64,000 nucleotides of DNA from CAZWSX01 sp964636985 (lineage in GTDB: Bacteria > Planctomycetota > Planctomycetia > Pirellulales > Pirellulaceae), in NCBI GenBank assembly GCA_964636985.1, contig CAZWSX010000003.1, positions 124,001 to 188,000 on the forward strand, read 5' to 3'. This document shows positions 18,988 to 28,082 of this stretch, in pieces (the stretch's first letter is position 1; each line of letters begins with the position of its first letter). The position numbers were made by a program, and so were the translations under genes. Below the pieces are notes generated by a model. It ran no database searches. It had not been told where the DNA came from and saw only the letters and a program-made list of their open reading frames with translations.

Positions 18988-20175
18988 ATGCCTACGAACC
19001 TCTCCGTGGCTCCTAAACCGGTCAGTGCTGCCTCATCCTCCGCGCGGCCAACCTCGCCTGCCGTTCCCAGGAAGAAGCTTCGCGTCGTTCATTTGGTTTC
19101 GACGCTGAACATTGGCGGTTTGGAGAAAGTCGTCTACGACCTGCTGCGCTACGGCGATCGGGAGGCTTTCGACTTTCAGGTGTGGTGTCTCGGTGACGTC
19201 GGCGCCTTGGCCGATTTGTTCGAGAAACTCAACATCCCGGTCGAGTCGCTCGGCCTGCTCCACCGGGGAACGCTGCGCGGCATGTGGAAGCTTCGGCAGA
19301 AGCTTAAGGACGCGCACGTTGACGTCCTGCATACGCATAACCCGTCGCCGCATATTGTCGGGGCCGGGGCGGCCGCACTTTCGAGAAACACGGTCCTGGT
19401 CCACACCAAGCACGGGCGCAACTATCCCAAAGACCGCAAGAAGGTTCTTTGGAATCGCGTGGCGAGTTGGTTCACCGATAAGGTGGTGGCCGTTTCAAAC
19501 GACGCCCGCGATGTCGCTATCCAGATCGAACACGTTGCGCCGACGAAGGTGCAGGTGATTCAAAACGGCATCGGGCTGCCTGACGTTTGGAATGCCAACC
19601 GGGACGACGCGCTGATGAAGCGCGCGATCCACGTTGCGCGGTTGAGCCGGCCGAAAGACTTCCGAACGCTTCTCGAGGCGACCCAGCTTGTCGTGGCACA
19701 AGTCCCCGACTTTCAACTCGATCTGGTTGGCGACGGCCCTCAACGCGCCGAGATCGAGACATGGTGCGACGAGTTGCAACTTCGTGACAACGTGACATTC
19801 CTTGGATTCCGTAAAGATGTGCTCGACCTGCTGGAGCAGGCCGGCATCGCCATTCTGTCGAGCACGGCCGAAGGACTTTCGATCACCATCTTGGAAGCGA
19901 TGGCTGCGGGCTTGCCCGTCGTGGCGAGCGATGTGGGCGGAAACCCGGAGTTAGTGAAAGATGGCGAGACCGGGTTGCTTGCCCCGGCGAAATCTCCGCA
20001 AGCGATGGCCGATGCATTGCTGAAACTGATTCGCCAACCGTCGCTGGCACGCGAACTTGGCCAGGCAGGCCGGCGCCGCATTGAGAACCATTTCGATTTG
20101 CGCGTCGTCGTCGCGCAGTACCAACAGCTTTACGCCGACCTGGTCGCGAAACGCCTTGGCGTTGCTGCCCGCTAA
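18988..20175 (+). CDS. Glycosyltransferase family 4
   Basis: A 395-residue GT-B enzyme. ATG 18988 directly follows the previous stop. After a Ser/Pro-rich leader of about 28 residues come VVHLVSTLNIGGLEKVVYDL (acceptor-side domain), VHTKHGRNYPK, VIQNGI, HVARLSRPKDF and the donor-site segment SSTAEGLSITILEAMAAGLPVVASDVGG. It is likely one step of repeat-unit assembly, with sugar specificity unknown. Confidence 0.92.
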   Translation: MPTNLSVAPKPVSAASSSARPTSPAVPRKKLRVVHLVSTLNIGGLEKVVYDLLRYGDREAFDFQVWCLGDVGALADLFEKLNIPVESLGLLHRGTLRGMWKLRQKLKDAHVDVLHTHNPSPHIVGAGAAALSRNTVLVHTKHGRNYPKDRKKVLWNRVASWFTDKVVAVSNDARDVAIQIEHVAPTKVQVIQNGIGLPDVWNANRDDALMKRAIHVARLSRPKDFRTLLEATQLVVAQVPDFQLDLVGDGPQRAEIETWCDELQLRDNVTFLGFRKDVLDLLEQAGIAILSSTAEGLSITILEAMAAGLPVVASDVGGNPELVKDGETGLLAPAKSPQAMADALLKLIRQPSLARELGQAGRRRIENHFDLRVVVAQYQQLYADLVAKRLGVAAR

Positions 20176-20194
20176 CGCCTTTTTGGAACGGACC

Positions 20195-21574
20195 ATGCCG
20201 CCACTTGCTCAATGGCTCTACCGCGATGTCCTTATTCCCGCCTTCGAGACGGGTTGGCATCGTCGTGGAACGTTCGGCCACCTGCGAAGCCTGGAAGAGA
20301 GCCAGTGGTGGAGCCGCGAGCGGCACGAGACGGAGCAGCTTGGTCAACTGCAAAAGCTGCTGGCGCATGCGAATGAATCGTGCCCTTATTATCGCGATGT
20401 CTGGCAAGAGGCGGATCTCCAGCCCCAATCGATTCGCACGCTGACCGACTTGCAGCGATGGCCGCTGGTGACGCGCGAGACGATTCGCGAACACCGCATG
20501 CAAATGCGGTCCAACAAGCACACGAAGCTGATTCACAAAGCGACGGGCGGATCGAGCGGCGTTCCGCTCCAGTTCGATCTCGACCTTGCCAGCAACGACC
20601 GCAAGATGGCCGCCTGGCATCGCGGCTACGCTTGGGCGGGTGCAGGCCTAGGGACCAAACAGTTCTATCTGTGGGGCGGGGCTGTCGGAAAGCCGTCGCT
20701 GGTAAAACGCTGCAAGGACGCCTTCTACCACGGCATTTACCGCCGCAAGGTGGTCAACTCTTTTGGCTTGAGTGAAGCCGCCCTCAACGACTACGCCACG
20801 CAACTCAATCGCTATCGTCCTGAAGCGATTGTCGCGTACGTGAATCCGCTTTACACGTTCGCGAAGATGCTGGAAGAAAAAGGGATCAAGCCCTGGAGCC
20901 CGCAGACCATTGTGGTCGGCGCCGAAAAGTTGCACGACTTCCAGCGGGAAGTGATCGAGCGGGTCTTTCAGGCGCCGGTGTTCGAGACGTACGGCTCGCG
21001 CGAATTCATGCTGATCGGCGGTGAATGCGAGAAGCGCAATGGCTTCCATCTCACGTCGGAGAACTTGATCGTGGAGGTCGTCGACGACGACGGCCGACCG
21101 ACACCCGACGGAATGGAAGGGAACCTGGTCCTCACCGATCTGACCAACTACGGCATGCCGTTCATTCGCTACGTCAACGGCGACCGCGCGGTTGCTGGTT
21201 GGCAAAGCTGTTCGTGCGGTCGCGGGTTGCCGGTTCTTAAAAAGGTCACGGGCCGCAGCCTCGACGTCATCGAAACCGTCGACGGGCGGCATGTGCCGGG
21301 CGAGTTCTTTCCGCATTTGCTTAAGGACATCGCTCCACTGTGGCGCTTTCAGGTCGTTCAGGAATCGCCAGAACGCGTAGTGCTTAAGGTCGTGCTGCGC
21401 GGCGAGTGGCCGGCAGCGCAACGCTCGCAAATAGAGCAGGAGATTCGCGAAGTGCTGGGACCCGGAACGGCCTTCTCGATCGAGCCAGTGTCCGACATTC
21501 CTCTCACAGCTGCCGGCAAGTTGCGCGTGGTGGTGAACCTTTGCGCCAAGCAGGGCGCACCAGCGACATCATGA
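20195..21574 (+). CDS. CapK/PaaK-like adenylate-forming enzyme
   Basis: A 459-residue protein related to phenylacetate-CoA ligase and capsule proteins of the CapK type. It has an AMP-binding P-loop-like motif KATGGSSGVPLQFD, FETYGSREFMLIGGEC (acyl-adenylate core) and a C-terminal lid region ending PLTAAGKLRVVVN. In polysaccharide loci such proteins probably activate a carboxylic or amino acid for attachment to a sugar; the true substrate is unknown. ATG 20195 is used because upstream codons overlap the previous gene. Its stop overlaps the next start by 4 bases (ATGA). Confidence 0.82.
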   Translation: MPPLAQWLYRDVLIPAFETGWHRRGTFGHLRSLEESQWWSRERHETEQLGQLQKLLAHANESCPYYRDVWQEADLQPQSIRTLTDLQRWPLVTRETIREHRMQMRSNKHTKLIHKATGGSSGVPLQFDLDLASNDRKMAAWHRGYAWAGAGLGTKQFYLWGGAVGKPSLVKRCKDAFYHGIYRRKVVNSFGLSEAALNDYATQLNRYRPEAIVAYVNPLYTFAKMLEEKGIKPWSPQTIVVGAEKLHDFQREVIERVFQAPVFETYGSREFMLIGGECEKRNGFHLTSENLIVEVVDDDGRPTPDGMEGNLVLTDLTNYGMPFIRYVNGDRAVAGWQSCSCGRGLPVLKKVTGRSLDVIETVDGRHVPGEFFPHLLKDIAPLWRFQVVQESPERVVLKVVLRGEWPAAQRSQIEQEIREVLGPGTAFSIEPVSDIPLTAAGKLRVVVNLCAKQGAPATS

Positions 21575-22752
21575 GCATTCTCTTTTTGTCGTCGGTATAC
21601 CCCAGCCCCATCTCGCCTACGAAGGGGACGTTCAATCGCGAGATGATCGCGGCGATTGCCAAGCAGACGCCCGTGCGCGTGATCGTTCCCATTCCATGGG
21701 TGGACGAACTCCAGGGCAGGATGCGGCGCGGACTGCGCGTTTCATCGAATCGGGAGGAAACCTTTGGCAACGTCACCGTTTCGTACCCGCGATTCTGGTA
21801 TCCACCGAAAGTGATGCGAAACCGCTTCGATCAGTTCCTATCGTGGTCGTTGCGAACCAATGTCCGCAAACTCGCGGCCCATCCGCCGTCAGCGGTGCTG
21901 GGCTACTGGGCTCATCCGGATGGCGCGGTCGCGGTGCGGATCGCCAAGCGGCTGGGCGTCCCGGGCTGGATCATGGTCGGCGGAAGCGACATTCTGCTTT
22001 TGAGCGAAGAACCCGGCCGCAAGCGCGTGATCCTGAAGGCGCTTAACGACGCGGATGGCATCATCACGGTCAGCGAAGATATCCGCCGGCGGATCGTCGC
22101 GATGGGGATCGAGGAAGGAAAGATTCACCTGGTTCGGCGCGGCGTCGATCGCTCCGTCTTCTATCCAGGCGATCGCGCCGCGGCAAAGAAACAGCTGCAG
22201 ATCGACGTGGCGAAAACCACGTTCATGTGGGTCGGGCGACTGGTCGATGTGAAGAACATTGGTTTGTTGATCGATGCCTTCGCGAAGGTACGCAGCAAGC
22301 GCGACGACTGGCGGCTCTTCCTGGTAGGGGATGGTCCGCTTCGGGCGTCGATGGCGGAGAAGGCTCAAGCCGCTGGACTTGGCGAGCACATCAAGTTCGT
22401 CGGCCGCGTCGAACACCACGATCTGGCCAACTGGTATCGCGCCGCCGATTGGGCAGTCCTCTCGAGCCGCTCGGAAGGGGTGCCGAACGTTTTACTTGAA
22501 GCGCGCGCCTGTGGCGCCCCGTTTATCTCGACGCGCGTCGGCGGCGTGCCGGAGATCGCCCTGGAAGGAATCGACCGCATGGTACCCAACGGCGATGCGA
22601 ACGCGTTTGCCGATGCCGTGCTGGATGTACTGTCGAATCGAGAAGTCGATTCGCAGGCATTAGCCGATGCGACTCAGGATGGGGCCGTCGTCGCCAAGAC
22701 GATGATCGGGCTGCTTTCTTCGACCGTTCCTCAACTGGAAGCGAGGAGCTGA
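21571..22752 (+). CDS. Glycosyltransferase family 4
   Basis: A 393-residue GT-B enzyme: N-terminal LFLSSVYPSPISPTKGTFN, middle MVGGSDILLLSE, and C-terminal WVGRLVDVKNIGLLIDAF, SSRSEGVPNVLLEARACGAPFISTRVGG. The ATG lies inside an ATGA overlap with the CapK-like gene, so the two are probably translationally coupled. It most resembles teichuronic-acid or capsule GT4 enzymes, but the linkage cannot be predicted. Confidence 0.92.
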   Translation: MSILFLSSVYPSPISPTKGTFNREMIAAIAKQTPVRVIVPIPWVDELQGRMRRGLRVSSNREETFGNVTVSYPRFWYPPKVMRNRFDQFLSWSLRTNVRKLAAHPPSAVLGYWAHPDGAVAVRIAKRLGVPGWIMVGGSDILLLSEEPGRKRVILKALNDADGIITVSEDIRRRIVAMGIEEGKIHLVRRGVDRSVFYPGDRAAAKKQLQIDVAKTTFMWVGRLVDVKNIGLLIDAFAKVRSKRDDWRLFLVGDGPLRASMAEKAQAAGLGEHIKFVGRVEHHDLANWYRAADWAVLSSRSEGVPNVLLEARACGAPFISTRVGGVPEIALEGIDRMVPNGDANAFADAVLDVLSNREVDSQALADATQDGAVVAKTMIGLLSSTVPQLEARS

Positions 22753-22754
22753 GC

Positions 22755-23420
22755 ATGCCATCGAACGGTTCAGCTACCAGCCGCTTTTCGCCCCGGCAAA
22801 TCGCGCGGGCGGCCTTAGGGGCAGTCATTCCCAAGTCGTATTACATGACTCACGGCGGGACGCGATCGAAGAGCGTCTATTTGACGTTCGACGATGGCCC
22901 GCATCCGCAGCGGACGCCTGCGATCCTGGCGAAACTTTCGAATTTAGGGATCAAGGCGACCTTCTTCCTCATTGGCCAGAGAGTCGAAGAGTCTCCGGAA
23001 CTGGTTTGCGATATCGTTCGCGAAGGGCATGCCATTGGCAATCACACGTGGTCGCACATTCGACCGCGTGATCGAGGTGCCATGCCCTATCTCGCGGAAG
23101 TTCAAGAGACGCGGAAGCTGCTGGAATCGGTGAGCGGCACGAAGACGAACTTGTTTCGCCCGCCATTTGGCGACCTTACGGCGAGTTCGCTGTTTGGGCT
23201 GTGGCGATATGGTTATCGCGTTGTGCTATGGAACTACGACCCGCGCGACTACAAACAAGAATCGCCGCAGATGCTGGTCGACTACTTCGAAAGTACTCCG
23301 CCAACGACAGGCGACGTGATCCTGATGCACGATGATCGCCAGGTCACGGTCGATTCGATCGATCCAATCATCGAATCGGTCCGCGGCAAAGGTTACTCCT
23401 TTTCGCGGATTGATGAATAA
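22755..23420 (+). CDS. Polysaccharide deacetylase (NodB/CE4 family)
   Basis: A 221-residue CE4 enzyme with all core motifs: TFDDGPHP (catalytic Asp and metal Asp), the HTWSH metal-binding pair, FRPPFGD, and VLWNYDPRDYK. The C-terminal LMHDDR segment resembles the motif that supplies the second catalytic residue. It removes N-acetyl groups from GlcNAc-type residues. No clear signal peptide is seen, so it may act on lipid-linked intermediates in the cytoplasm or be exported atypically. It starts 2 bases after the previous stop. Confidence 0.92.
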   Translation: MPSNGSATSRFSPRQIARAALGAVIPKSYYMTHGGTRSKSVYLTFDDGPHPQRTPAILAKLSNLGIKATFFLIGQRVEESPELVCDIVREGHAIGNHTWSHIRPRDRGAMPYLAEVQETRKLLESVSGTKTNLFRPPFGDLTASSLFGLWRYGYRVVLWNYDPRDYKQESPQMLVDYFESTPPTTGDVILMHDDRQVTVDSIDPIIESVRGKGYSFSRIDE

Positions 23421-23447
23421 TCCTCAGGCGACGCGTTAACGACCTCC

Positions 23448-24857
23448 ATGCTCATTGCTGAAAAAGACCTTACCGAACAAGACAGGCGAAAGGTATCGAG
23501 TTCATCCACGATGACTTCCTCCACCGATTCTCGCCGCCGCGTCCTCGTCGTCACGTACACCTTTCCGCCGGTAGGCGGGGCAGGGGTGCAACGGATCGCG
23601 AAATTCGTGAAGTACCTGCCTAAGCACGGTTGGATGCCGACGGTGCTGACGGTCGAGAATCCCTCGGTACCGGTTTTTGATGAGAGCCTCGCGGCCGATA
23701 TTCCGGCCGAGGTCCAAGTCGTACGCACGCGATCTTGGGAGCCGAGTTACAGCTTCAAGAAATCGGTCGCGACGGGCGATGGGGCAAAGAAATCGTCGCT
23801 GCTAGGCTCGGTGAAGAATTTGCTACGCACCACGGCGCGATCGACGGCCAGTTTGCTGTTGCAGCCCGACTTCCAGGTGCTGTGGTATCCCAACGCGGTT
23901 GCCAAGGGGAAGTCGATCCTGAAAGCGACGCCACATGATGTGATCTTCGTCACGGCGCCTCCCTTCTCGGCGTTCCTGATCGGTGCAACGCTGGCCAAGT
24001 TCGCCAAGCTGCCGCTGCTGATCGACTACCGCGACGAATGGACGATCAGCAACGACTACCTGGAAAATAAGAACCTGGGGGCAATTTCGCGGGCAATTCA
24101 AACCCGCCAGGAAAACCGCGTGCTGCGCTCGGCCCATGGAATCATGGCAACGACCCAGGCGAGCGCCGAATCGATCCGCGGACGCTGCCGCGAAGCGGGC
24201 GCCACGGCCGACGTCGGCTGCATTTATAACGGGTTCGACGCGGATGATTTTCAAGACATCCCCGAGGCTCCGCGCGATCGTTCGCGATTGCGAATTGTCT
24301 ACACGGGGACACTTTGGAACCTGACGTCGATCGCGCCACTGGTCGAAGCGATCAAGCGATTGGAAGCCCAAGACGCGACGCTGGTCGGCAACATCGAGGT
24401 TGTGTTAGTCGGGCGAAAGGTTGGTGCTCAACTCGATTGCATGGCCGAACTCAAGCGAACGGGCTGCCACGTTGTCGAGCACGACTACATGGACCACAAG
24501 GCCGCTCTGGAGATTCTTTGCTCGACCGACGTCGCCTGCCTTCTGCTGACCGATGTGCCGGGTGCGGAACGGGTGGTCCCGGCCAAGTTGTTTGAATACG
24601 TCGCTAGCAAGCGGGCGATCCTGGGGATCACGCCCCAAGGCGAGGCATGGGACCTGCTAAAAGGTGTCGCAGGCGCGGTTCTTTTCGAACCTAGCGATGT
24701 TGCCGGCATTGCCAATTGGATCAAGTCTGCGGTTCAAGACCGATCGACGCTGTCGCATAATAACGATAGCGCCAATGGCACAGGTTTTGATCGCGACTCG
24801 CAAGCGAAAGAGCTTGCCGCGATGCTGGATAAAATGCTCGTCCCTGGTCATTCTTGA
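23448..24857 (+). CDS. Glycosyltransferase family 4
   Basis: A 469-residue GT-B enzyme with VLVVTYTFPPVGGAGVQRIAKF (N-terminal donor-fold start), LIDYRDEWTIS, and C-terminal IVYTGTLWNLTSIAPLVEAI and VPAKLFEYVASKRAILGI. ATG 23448 keeps the short gaps typical of this cluster; ATG 23511 (21 residues shorter, closer to the conserved core) is a real alternative. Neither has a clear ribosome binding site. Confidence 0.88.
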   Translation: MLIAEKDLTEQDRRKVSSSSTMTSSTDSRRRVLVVTYTFPPVGGAGVQRIAKFVKYLPKHGWMPTVLTVENPSVPVFDESLAADIPAEVQVVRTRSWEPSYSFKKSVATGDGAKKSSLLGSVKNLLRTTARSTASLLLQPDFQVLWYPNAVAKGKSILKATPHDVIFVTAPPFSAFLIGATLAKFAKLPLLIDYRDEWTISNDYLENKNLGAISRAIQTRQENRVLRSAHGIMATTQASAESIRGRCREAGATADVGCIYNGFDADDFQDIPEAPRDRSRLRIVYTGTLWNLTSIAPLVEAIKRLEAQDATLVGNIEVVLVGRKVGAQLDCMAELKRTGCHVVEHDYMDHKAALEILCSTDVACLLLTDVPGAERVVPAKLFEYVASKRAILGITPQGEAWDLLKGVAGAVLFEPSDVAGIANWIKSAVQDRSTLSHNNDSANGTGFDRDSQAKELAAMLDKMLVPGHS

Positions 24858-24967
24858 GTGGACGAGCCGTTGCGGCAACTCGCAGCGGTGAATCACTGAT
24901 GAGAACGTAACGCCAACCGCGAGTTGGCTCTTTTAGTAATAAACATTGCCGGAAAGTGAAGCGGGAA

Positions 24968-26269
24968 ATGGATCGAAACAAGAGCACCGACATGGTGGTC
25001 GGCATCATTGGCCTGGGTTACGTCGGCTTGCCGCTCGCGCGGGCGTTCGCTGCCGCGGGCGTGCGGGTGATCGGCTTCGACGTCGACAGTTCAAAAGTCA
25101 CGAAGCTGAACGACGGCCAGTCGTACATCAAGCAGATTCCCCACTCGACGATCTCGGAGATGCGCGAGCGCGGGTTCTCGGCGACCGATGATTTCTCGCG
25201 GCTCAAGGAGCCGGATGCGATCCTGATTTGCGTTCCAACGCCGCTCACCGAATCGCGCGAGCCCGATTTGGCGTACGTGGTCGCTTCGACCGAATCGATT
25301 GCCAAGCAATTGCGCCCAGGGCAACTGGTAGTGCTCGAAAGCACGACTTACCCGACGACGACTCGCCACGTCTGTCTCCCGATCCTGGAGAAGACCGGCC
25401 TCAAGTTCGGCAAGGACTTCTTCCTGGCTTTCAGCCCCGAACGCGAAGATCCGGGCAACCACACCTTTAGCGTTAGTTCGATCCCCAAGGTTGTCGGAGG
25501 CATGGACGAGCAAAGCTCCGAGATGGCGTGCAAGCTGTACGGCAAGATCGTGCCACAAGTGGTGCGAGTCTCGTCGCCTGAAGTGGCCGAGGCTTGCAAG
25601 ATTTTGGAGAACACCTACCGCTCGGTGAACATTGCCTTGGTGAACGAGCTCAAGGTCCTTTACGACCGCATGGGAATTGATGTTTGGGAAGTGATCGACG
25701 CGGCTAAGACGAAGCCGTTCGGCTTTCAGGCGTTCTACCCAGGCCCCGGCCTGGGCGGACACTGCATCCCAATCGACCCCTTCTATCTGACGTGGGTTGC
25801 CCGGCAGTACGGGATGTCGACTCGCTTCATCGAACTCGCCGGCGAAGTCAACACCGGGATGCCTGCTTACGTGGTGGGCCGCGTTGGCGATGCCCTCAAC
25901 GACCGCAGCAAATCGATCAAGGGAAGCAAGATCGCGATCTTAGGGATGGCCTACAAGAAGGACATCGACGATCCGCGGGAGTCTCCGAGCTTCGAATTGG
26001 CGGAACTGCTGCTGAAAAAGGGAGCGCAGGTTTCGTACAACGATCCGCACATTCCGACGCTGCCCAAGATGCGGCACTATCCCGATCTCAAGCTGGAAAG
26101 CCGCGAGTTGACTCCGCAGTACCTGGCGGAGCAGGATTGCGTTCTGATTGCGACCGATCACACGGCCTACGATTACGCCATGATCGTGCAGCACGCGAAA
26201 CTAGTGATCGACACGCGCAATGCGACCAAGGGTATCAGCGGCAATCGCGAGAAAATTGTGAAGGCATGA
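24968..26269 (+). CDS. UDP-sugar 6-dehydrogenase (WecC/WbpA-type nucleotide sugar dehydrogenase)
   Basis: A 433-residue enzyme of the UDP-Glc/GlcNAc/ManNAc dehydrogenase family. The NAD-binding motif GLGYVGLPLARAF begins near residue 16, the catalytic cysteine is in GPGLGGHCIPIDPFYL, and the C-terminal UDP-binding domain has GMAYKKDIDDPRESPSFEL. It oxidises the C6 alcohol of a UDP-sugar to a carboxylate and so supplies a uronic acid for the polymer. Sequence style (YIKQIPHSTI, FSPEREDPGN) is closer to UDP-GlcNAc/ManNAc dehydrogenases than to Ugd. GTG 24956 is an alternative start. Confidence 0.9.
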   Translation: MDRNKSTDMVVGIIGLGYVGLPLARAFAAAGVRVIGFDVDSSKVTKLNDGQSYIKQIPHSTISEMRERGFSATDDFSRLKEPDAILICVPTPLTESREPDLAYVVASTESIAKQLRPGQLVVLESTTYPTTTRHVCLPILEKTGLKFGKDFFLAFSPEREDPGNHTFSVSSIPKVVGGMDEQSSEMACKLYGKIVPQVVRVSSPEVAEACKILENTYRSVNIALVNELKVLYDRMGIDVWEVIDAAKTKPFGFQAFYPGPGLGGHCIPIDPFYLTWVARQYGMSTRFIELAGEVNTGMPAYVVGRVGDALNDRSKSIKGSKIAILGMAYKKDIDDPRESPSFELAELLLKKGAQVSYNDPHIPTLPKMRHYPDLKLESRELTPQYLAEQDCVLIATDHTAYDYAMIVQHAKLVIDTRNATKGISGNREKIVKA

Positions 26270-26916
26270 CGGCGACACCTCCCGAGTCCGCTGTTACTGG
26301 GGCCGCCGCTATCCAGTCCGCGAAAAGGCATTCGGTGATTGCGCTGATGGCTTCCGACATCCGCGCGAAATCGCAATGGTGCTACGAAAGCACGAGTTGG
26401 TCGGCGATGGTCAAAACGCTGCTCACCGATGGCACCGCCGCCATGCTTTGGTATCGGTTGATGCAATGGTCGCGGCGCTGGCGATTGGTTCCGCTGGAGT
26501 TCTTCGCGAACAAAGCCAACGTCGTTCTCTGCAATTGCATCATCGGCCGTGGGGCTGAGTTTGGGCCAGGATTCGTTTTGATTCACTCCACGGGCGTCGT
26601 CATCAATGGGCAAACGCGCGGCGGCGAACACGTCTACATCGAGCACCAAGTGACGATCGGCGCCGAGCGCCGGCAATCGCCGGTGCTCGGCAACCACGTT
26701 TTCATCGGCGCCGGGGCCAAAATCGTCGGGGCCGTTCACATCGGCGACGATGTCCGCATTGGTGCTAACGCCGTGGTCATTTCCGATATTCCTGACGGTG
26801 CGACGGCAGTCGGTGTTCCGGCGCGCGTGATTCCGCGCCGCTCGGAGCCACAAGCTAACGAAGAATCGGCGCCGGCGCCACTCGACGCCGCCGCACGCAC
26901 AGGAGCGACACCGTGA
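26266..26916 (+). CDS. Hexapeptide-repeat acyltransferase (serine-acetyltransferase-like)
   Basis: A 216-residue left-handed beta-helix protein. The repeat region runs from about VLCNCIIGRGAEFGPGFVLIHSTGVVING through VHIGDDVRIGANAVVISDIPDGATAVGVPARVI and is closest to CysE-type acyltransferases. Upstream are about 90 helical residues. In polysaccharide clusters such CysE-like enzymes usually acetylate a sugar rather than serine. Its ATG overlaps the dehydrogenase stop (ATGA), pointing to coupled expression. The C-terminal 25 residues are Ala/Pro-rich. Confidence 0.85.
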   Translation: MTATPPESAVTGAAAIQSAKRHSVIALMASDIRAKSQWCYESTSWSAMVKTLLTDGTAAMLWYRLMQWSRRWRLVPLEFFANKANVVLCNCIIGRGAEFGPGFVLIHSTGVVINGQTRGGEHVYIEHQVTIGAERRQSPVLGNHVFIGAGAKIVGAVHIGDDVRIGANAVVISDIPDGATAVGVPARVIPRRSEPQANEESAPAPLDAAARTGATP

Positions 26917-28082
26917 CGTTGTTCCTGCAAATCTGCGTGATTGGTTCGCTGGCACTCGTCGCCTATGCCTACGTGGGTTATGCGATCGTGATCGCACTGG
27001 CGGCGAAGCTCTTTGGCCGAGCACCTGTTCCTCCATCGCCGGCTGCTGCCGCGGAGACTCCTGAAGTCACCGTTTTGATTGCCGCGCTCAACGAGCAAGA
27101 CGTCATCGGCCCACGGATCGAGAACCTGCTGACGCAAGACTATCCAGCCGATCGGCTTATCACCGTGATTGCCTCGGATGGCAGCACCGACCGCACGCCT
27201 GCGATTGTGCGCGAGTTCGTAGAGAAACACCCTGGCCGTGTGCAGTTGCTTGACTTTCCTAACCGGCGAGGCAAATCGGCGACGCTGAACGACTCGATGA
27301 CGCGCGTCACATCGCCGATTGTCGTGTTGTCGGATGCGAATACGGACTTTGCTCCCAATGCCGTGACGAATCTTGCCCGCTGGTTTGCCGATCCGAAGGT
27401 GGGCGCCGTTTGCGGCAAGTTGGAGCTGATCGACCACACGACGGGCACCAATACCGACGGGATGTATTGGCGGTACGAAAACGCCCTCAAGGAGTGGGAG
27501 TCGCGGCTAGGGGCGAACCTCGGCGCCAACGGGGGAATCTACGCGATCCGCCACGACGCGTTCGTTCCGATCCCCAACGATACGATCATCGACGACTTCG
27601 TGATCCCGCTATTAATCACGATGGAACGACGGAAGGGAATTGTGTACGACGCCGAGGCCAAGGCCCGCGAGGACATCCCACCGAACGTGTCGGACGAGTT
27701 CAAACGGCGGGCCCGCATCGGAGCAGGGGGTTACCAAAGCGTCCCCGTGCTGTGGCGCCTGCTATTGCCGAATTATGGGTGGCTCAGCCTGGCGTTCTGG
27801 TCGCACAAGTTGCTGCGGTGGCTTTGCCCCTTGTTTTTGGTGATCGCGTTTGTCGGAAGCGGGGCGCTGATTGTGCAACCGCTGTTCCTGGTGTTGTTTG
27901 TCGCCCAGGTGATGTTTTACGCAGCTTCGTTTGTCAGCCTGTACGTTCCACTGCCGCGTGCCTTGGGGCGTTTCGCGCGGTTGGGCGGCATGTTCACTTC
28001 CATGAATTTTGCTTTGGCCGTCGGGTTTTTCCGATGGCTCAATCGAAAGCAAAAGGGAACCTGGGAGCGAACCGCCCGATGA
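26913..28082 (+). CDS. Membrane glycosyltransferase family 2 (BcsA/HAS-like)
   Basis: A 389-residue processive-type GT2. An N-terminal membrane helix (about 7-30) is followed by the GT-A domain with VTVLIAALNEQDVI, IASDGSTDRT, VLSDANTDF (DxD-like) and NGGIYAIRHDAF; QxxRW-like positions are not obvious. Three membrane helices lie at the C-terminus (about 285-385). GTG 26913 overlaps the previous stop (GTGA), with AGGAG at 26901-26905 seven bases upstream. It may add a main-chain sugar from the cytoplasmic face. Confidence 0.9.
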   Translation: MTLFLQICVIGSLALVAYAYVGYAIVIALAAKLFGRAPVPPSPAAAAETPEVTVLIAALNEQDVIGPRIENLLTQDYPADRLITVIASDGSTDRTPAIVREFVEKHPGRVQLLDFPNRRGKSATLNDSMTRVTSPIVVLSDANTDFAPNAVTNLARWFADPKVGAVCGKLELIDHTTGTNTDGMYWRYENALKEWESRLGANLGANGGIYAIRHDAFVPIPNDTIIDDFVIPLLITMERRKGIVYDAEAKAREDIPPNVSDEFKRRARIGAGGYQSVPVLWRLLLPNYGWLSLAFWSHKLLRWLCPLFLVIAFVGSGALIVQPLFLVLFVAQVMFYAASFVSLYVPLPRALGRFARLGGMFTSMNFALAVGFFRWLNRKQKGTWERTAR

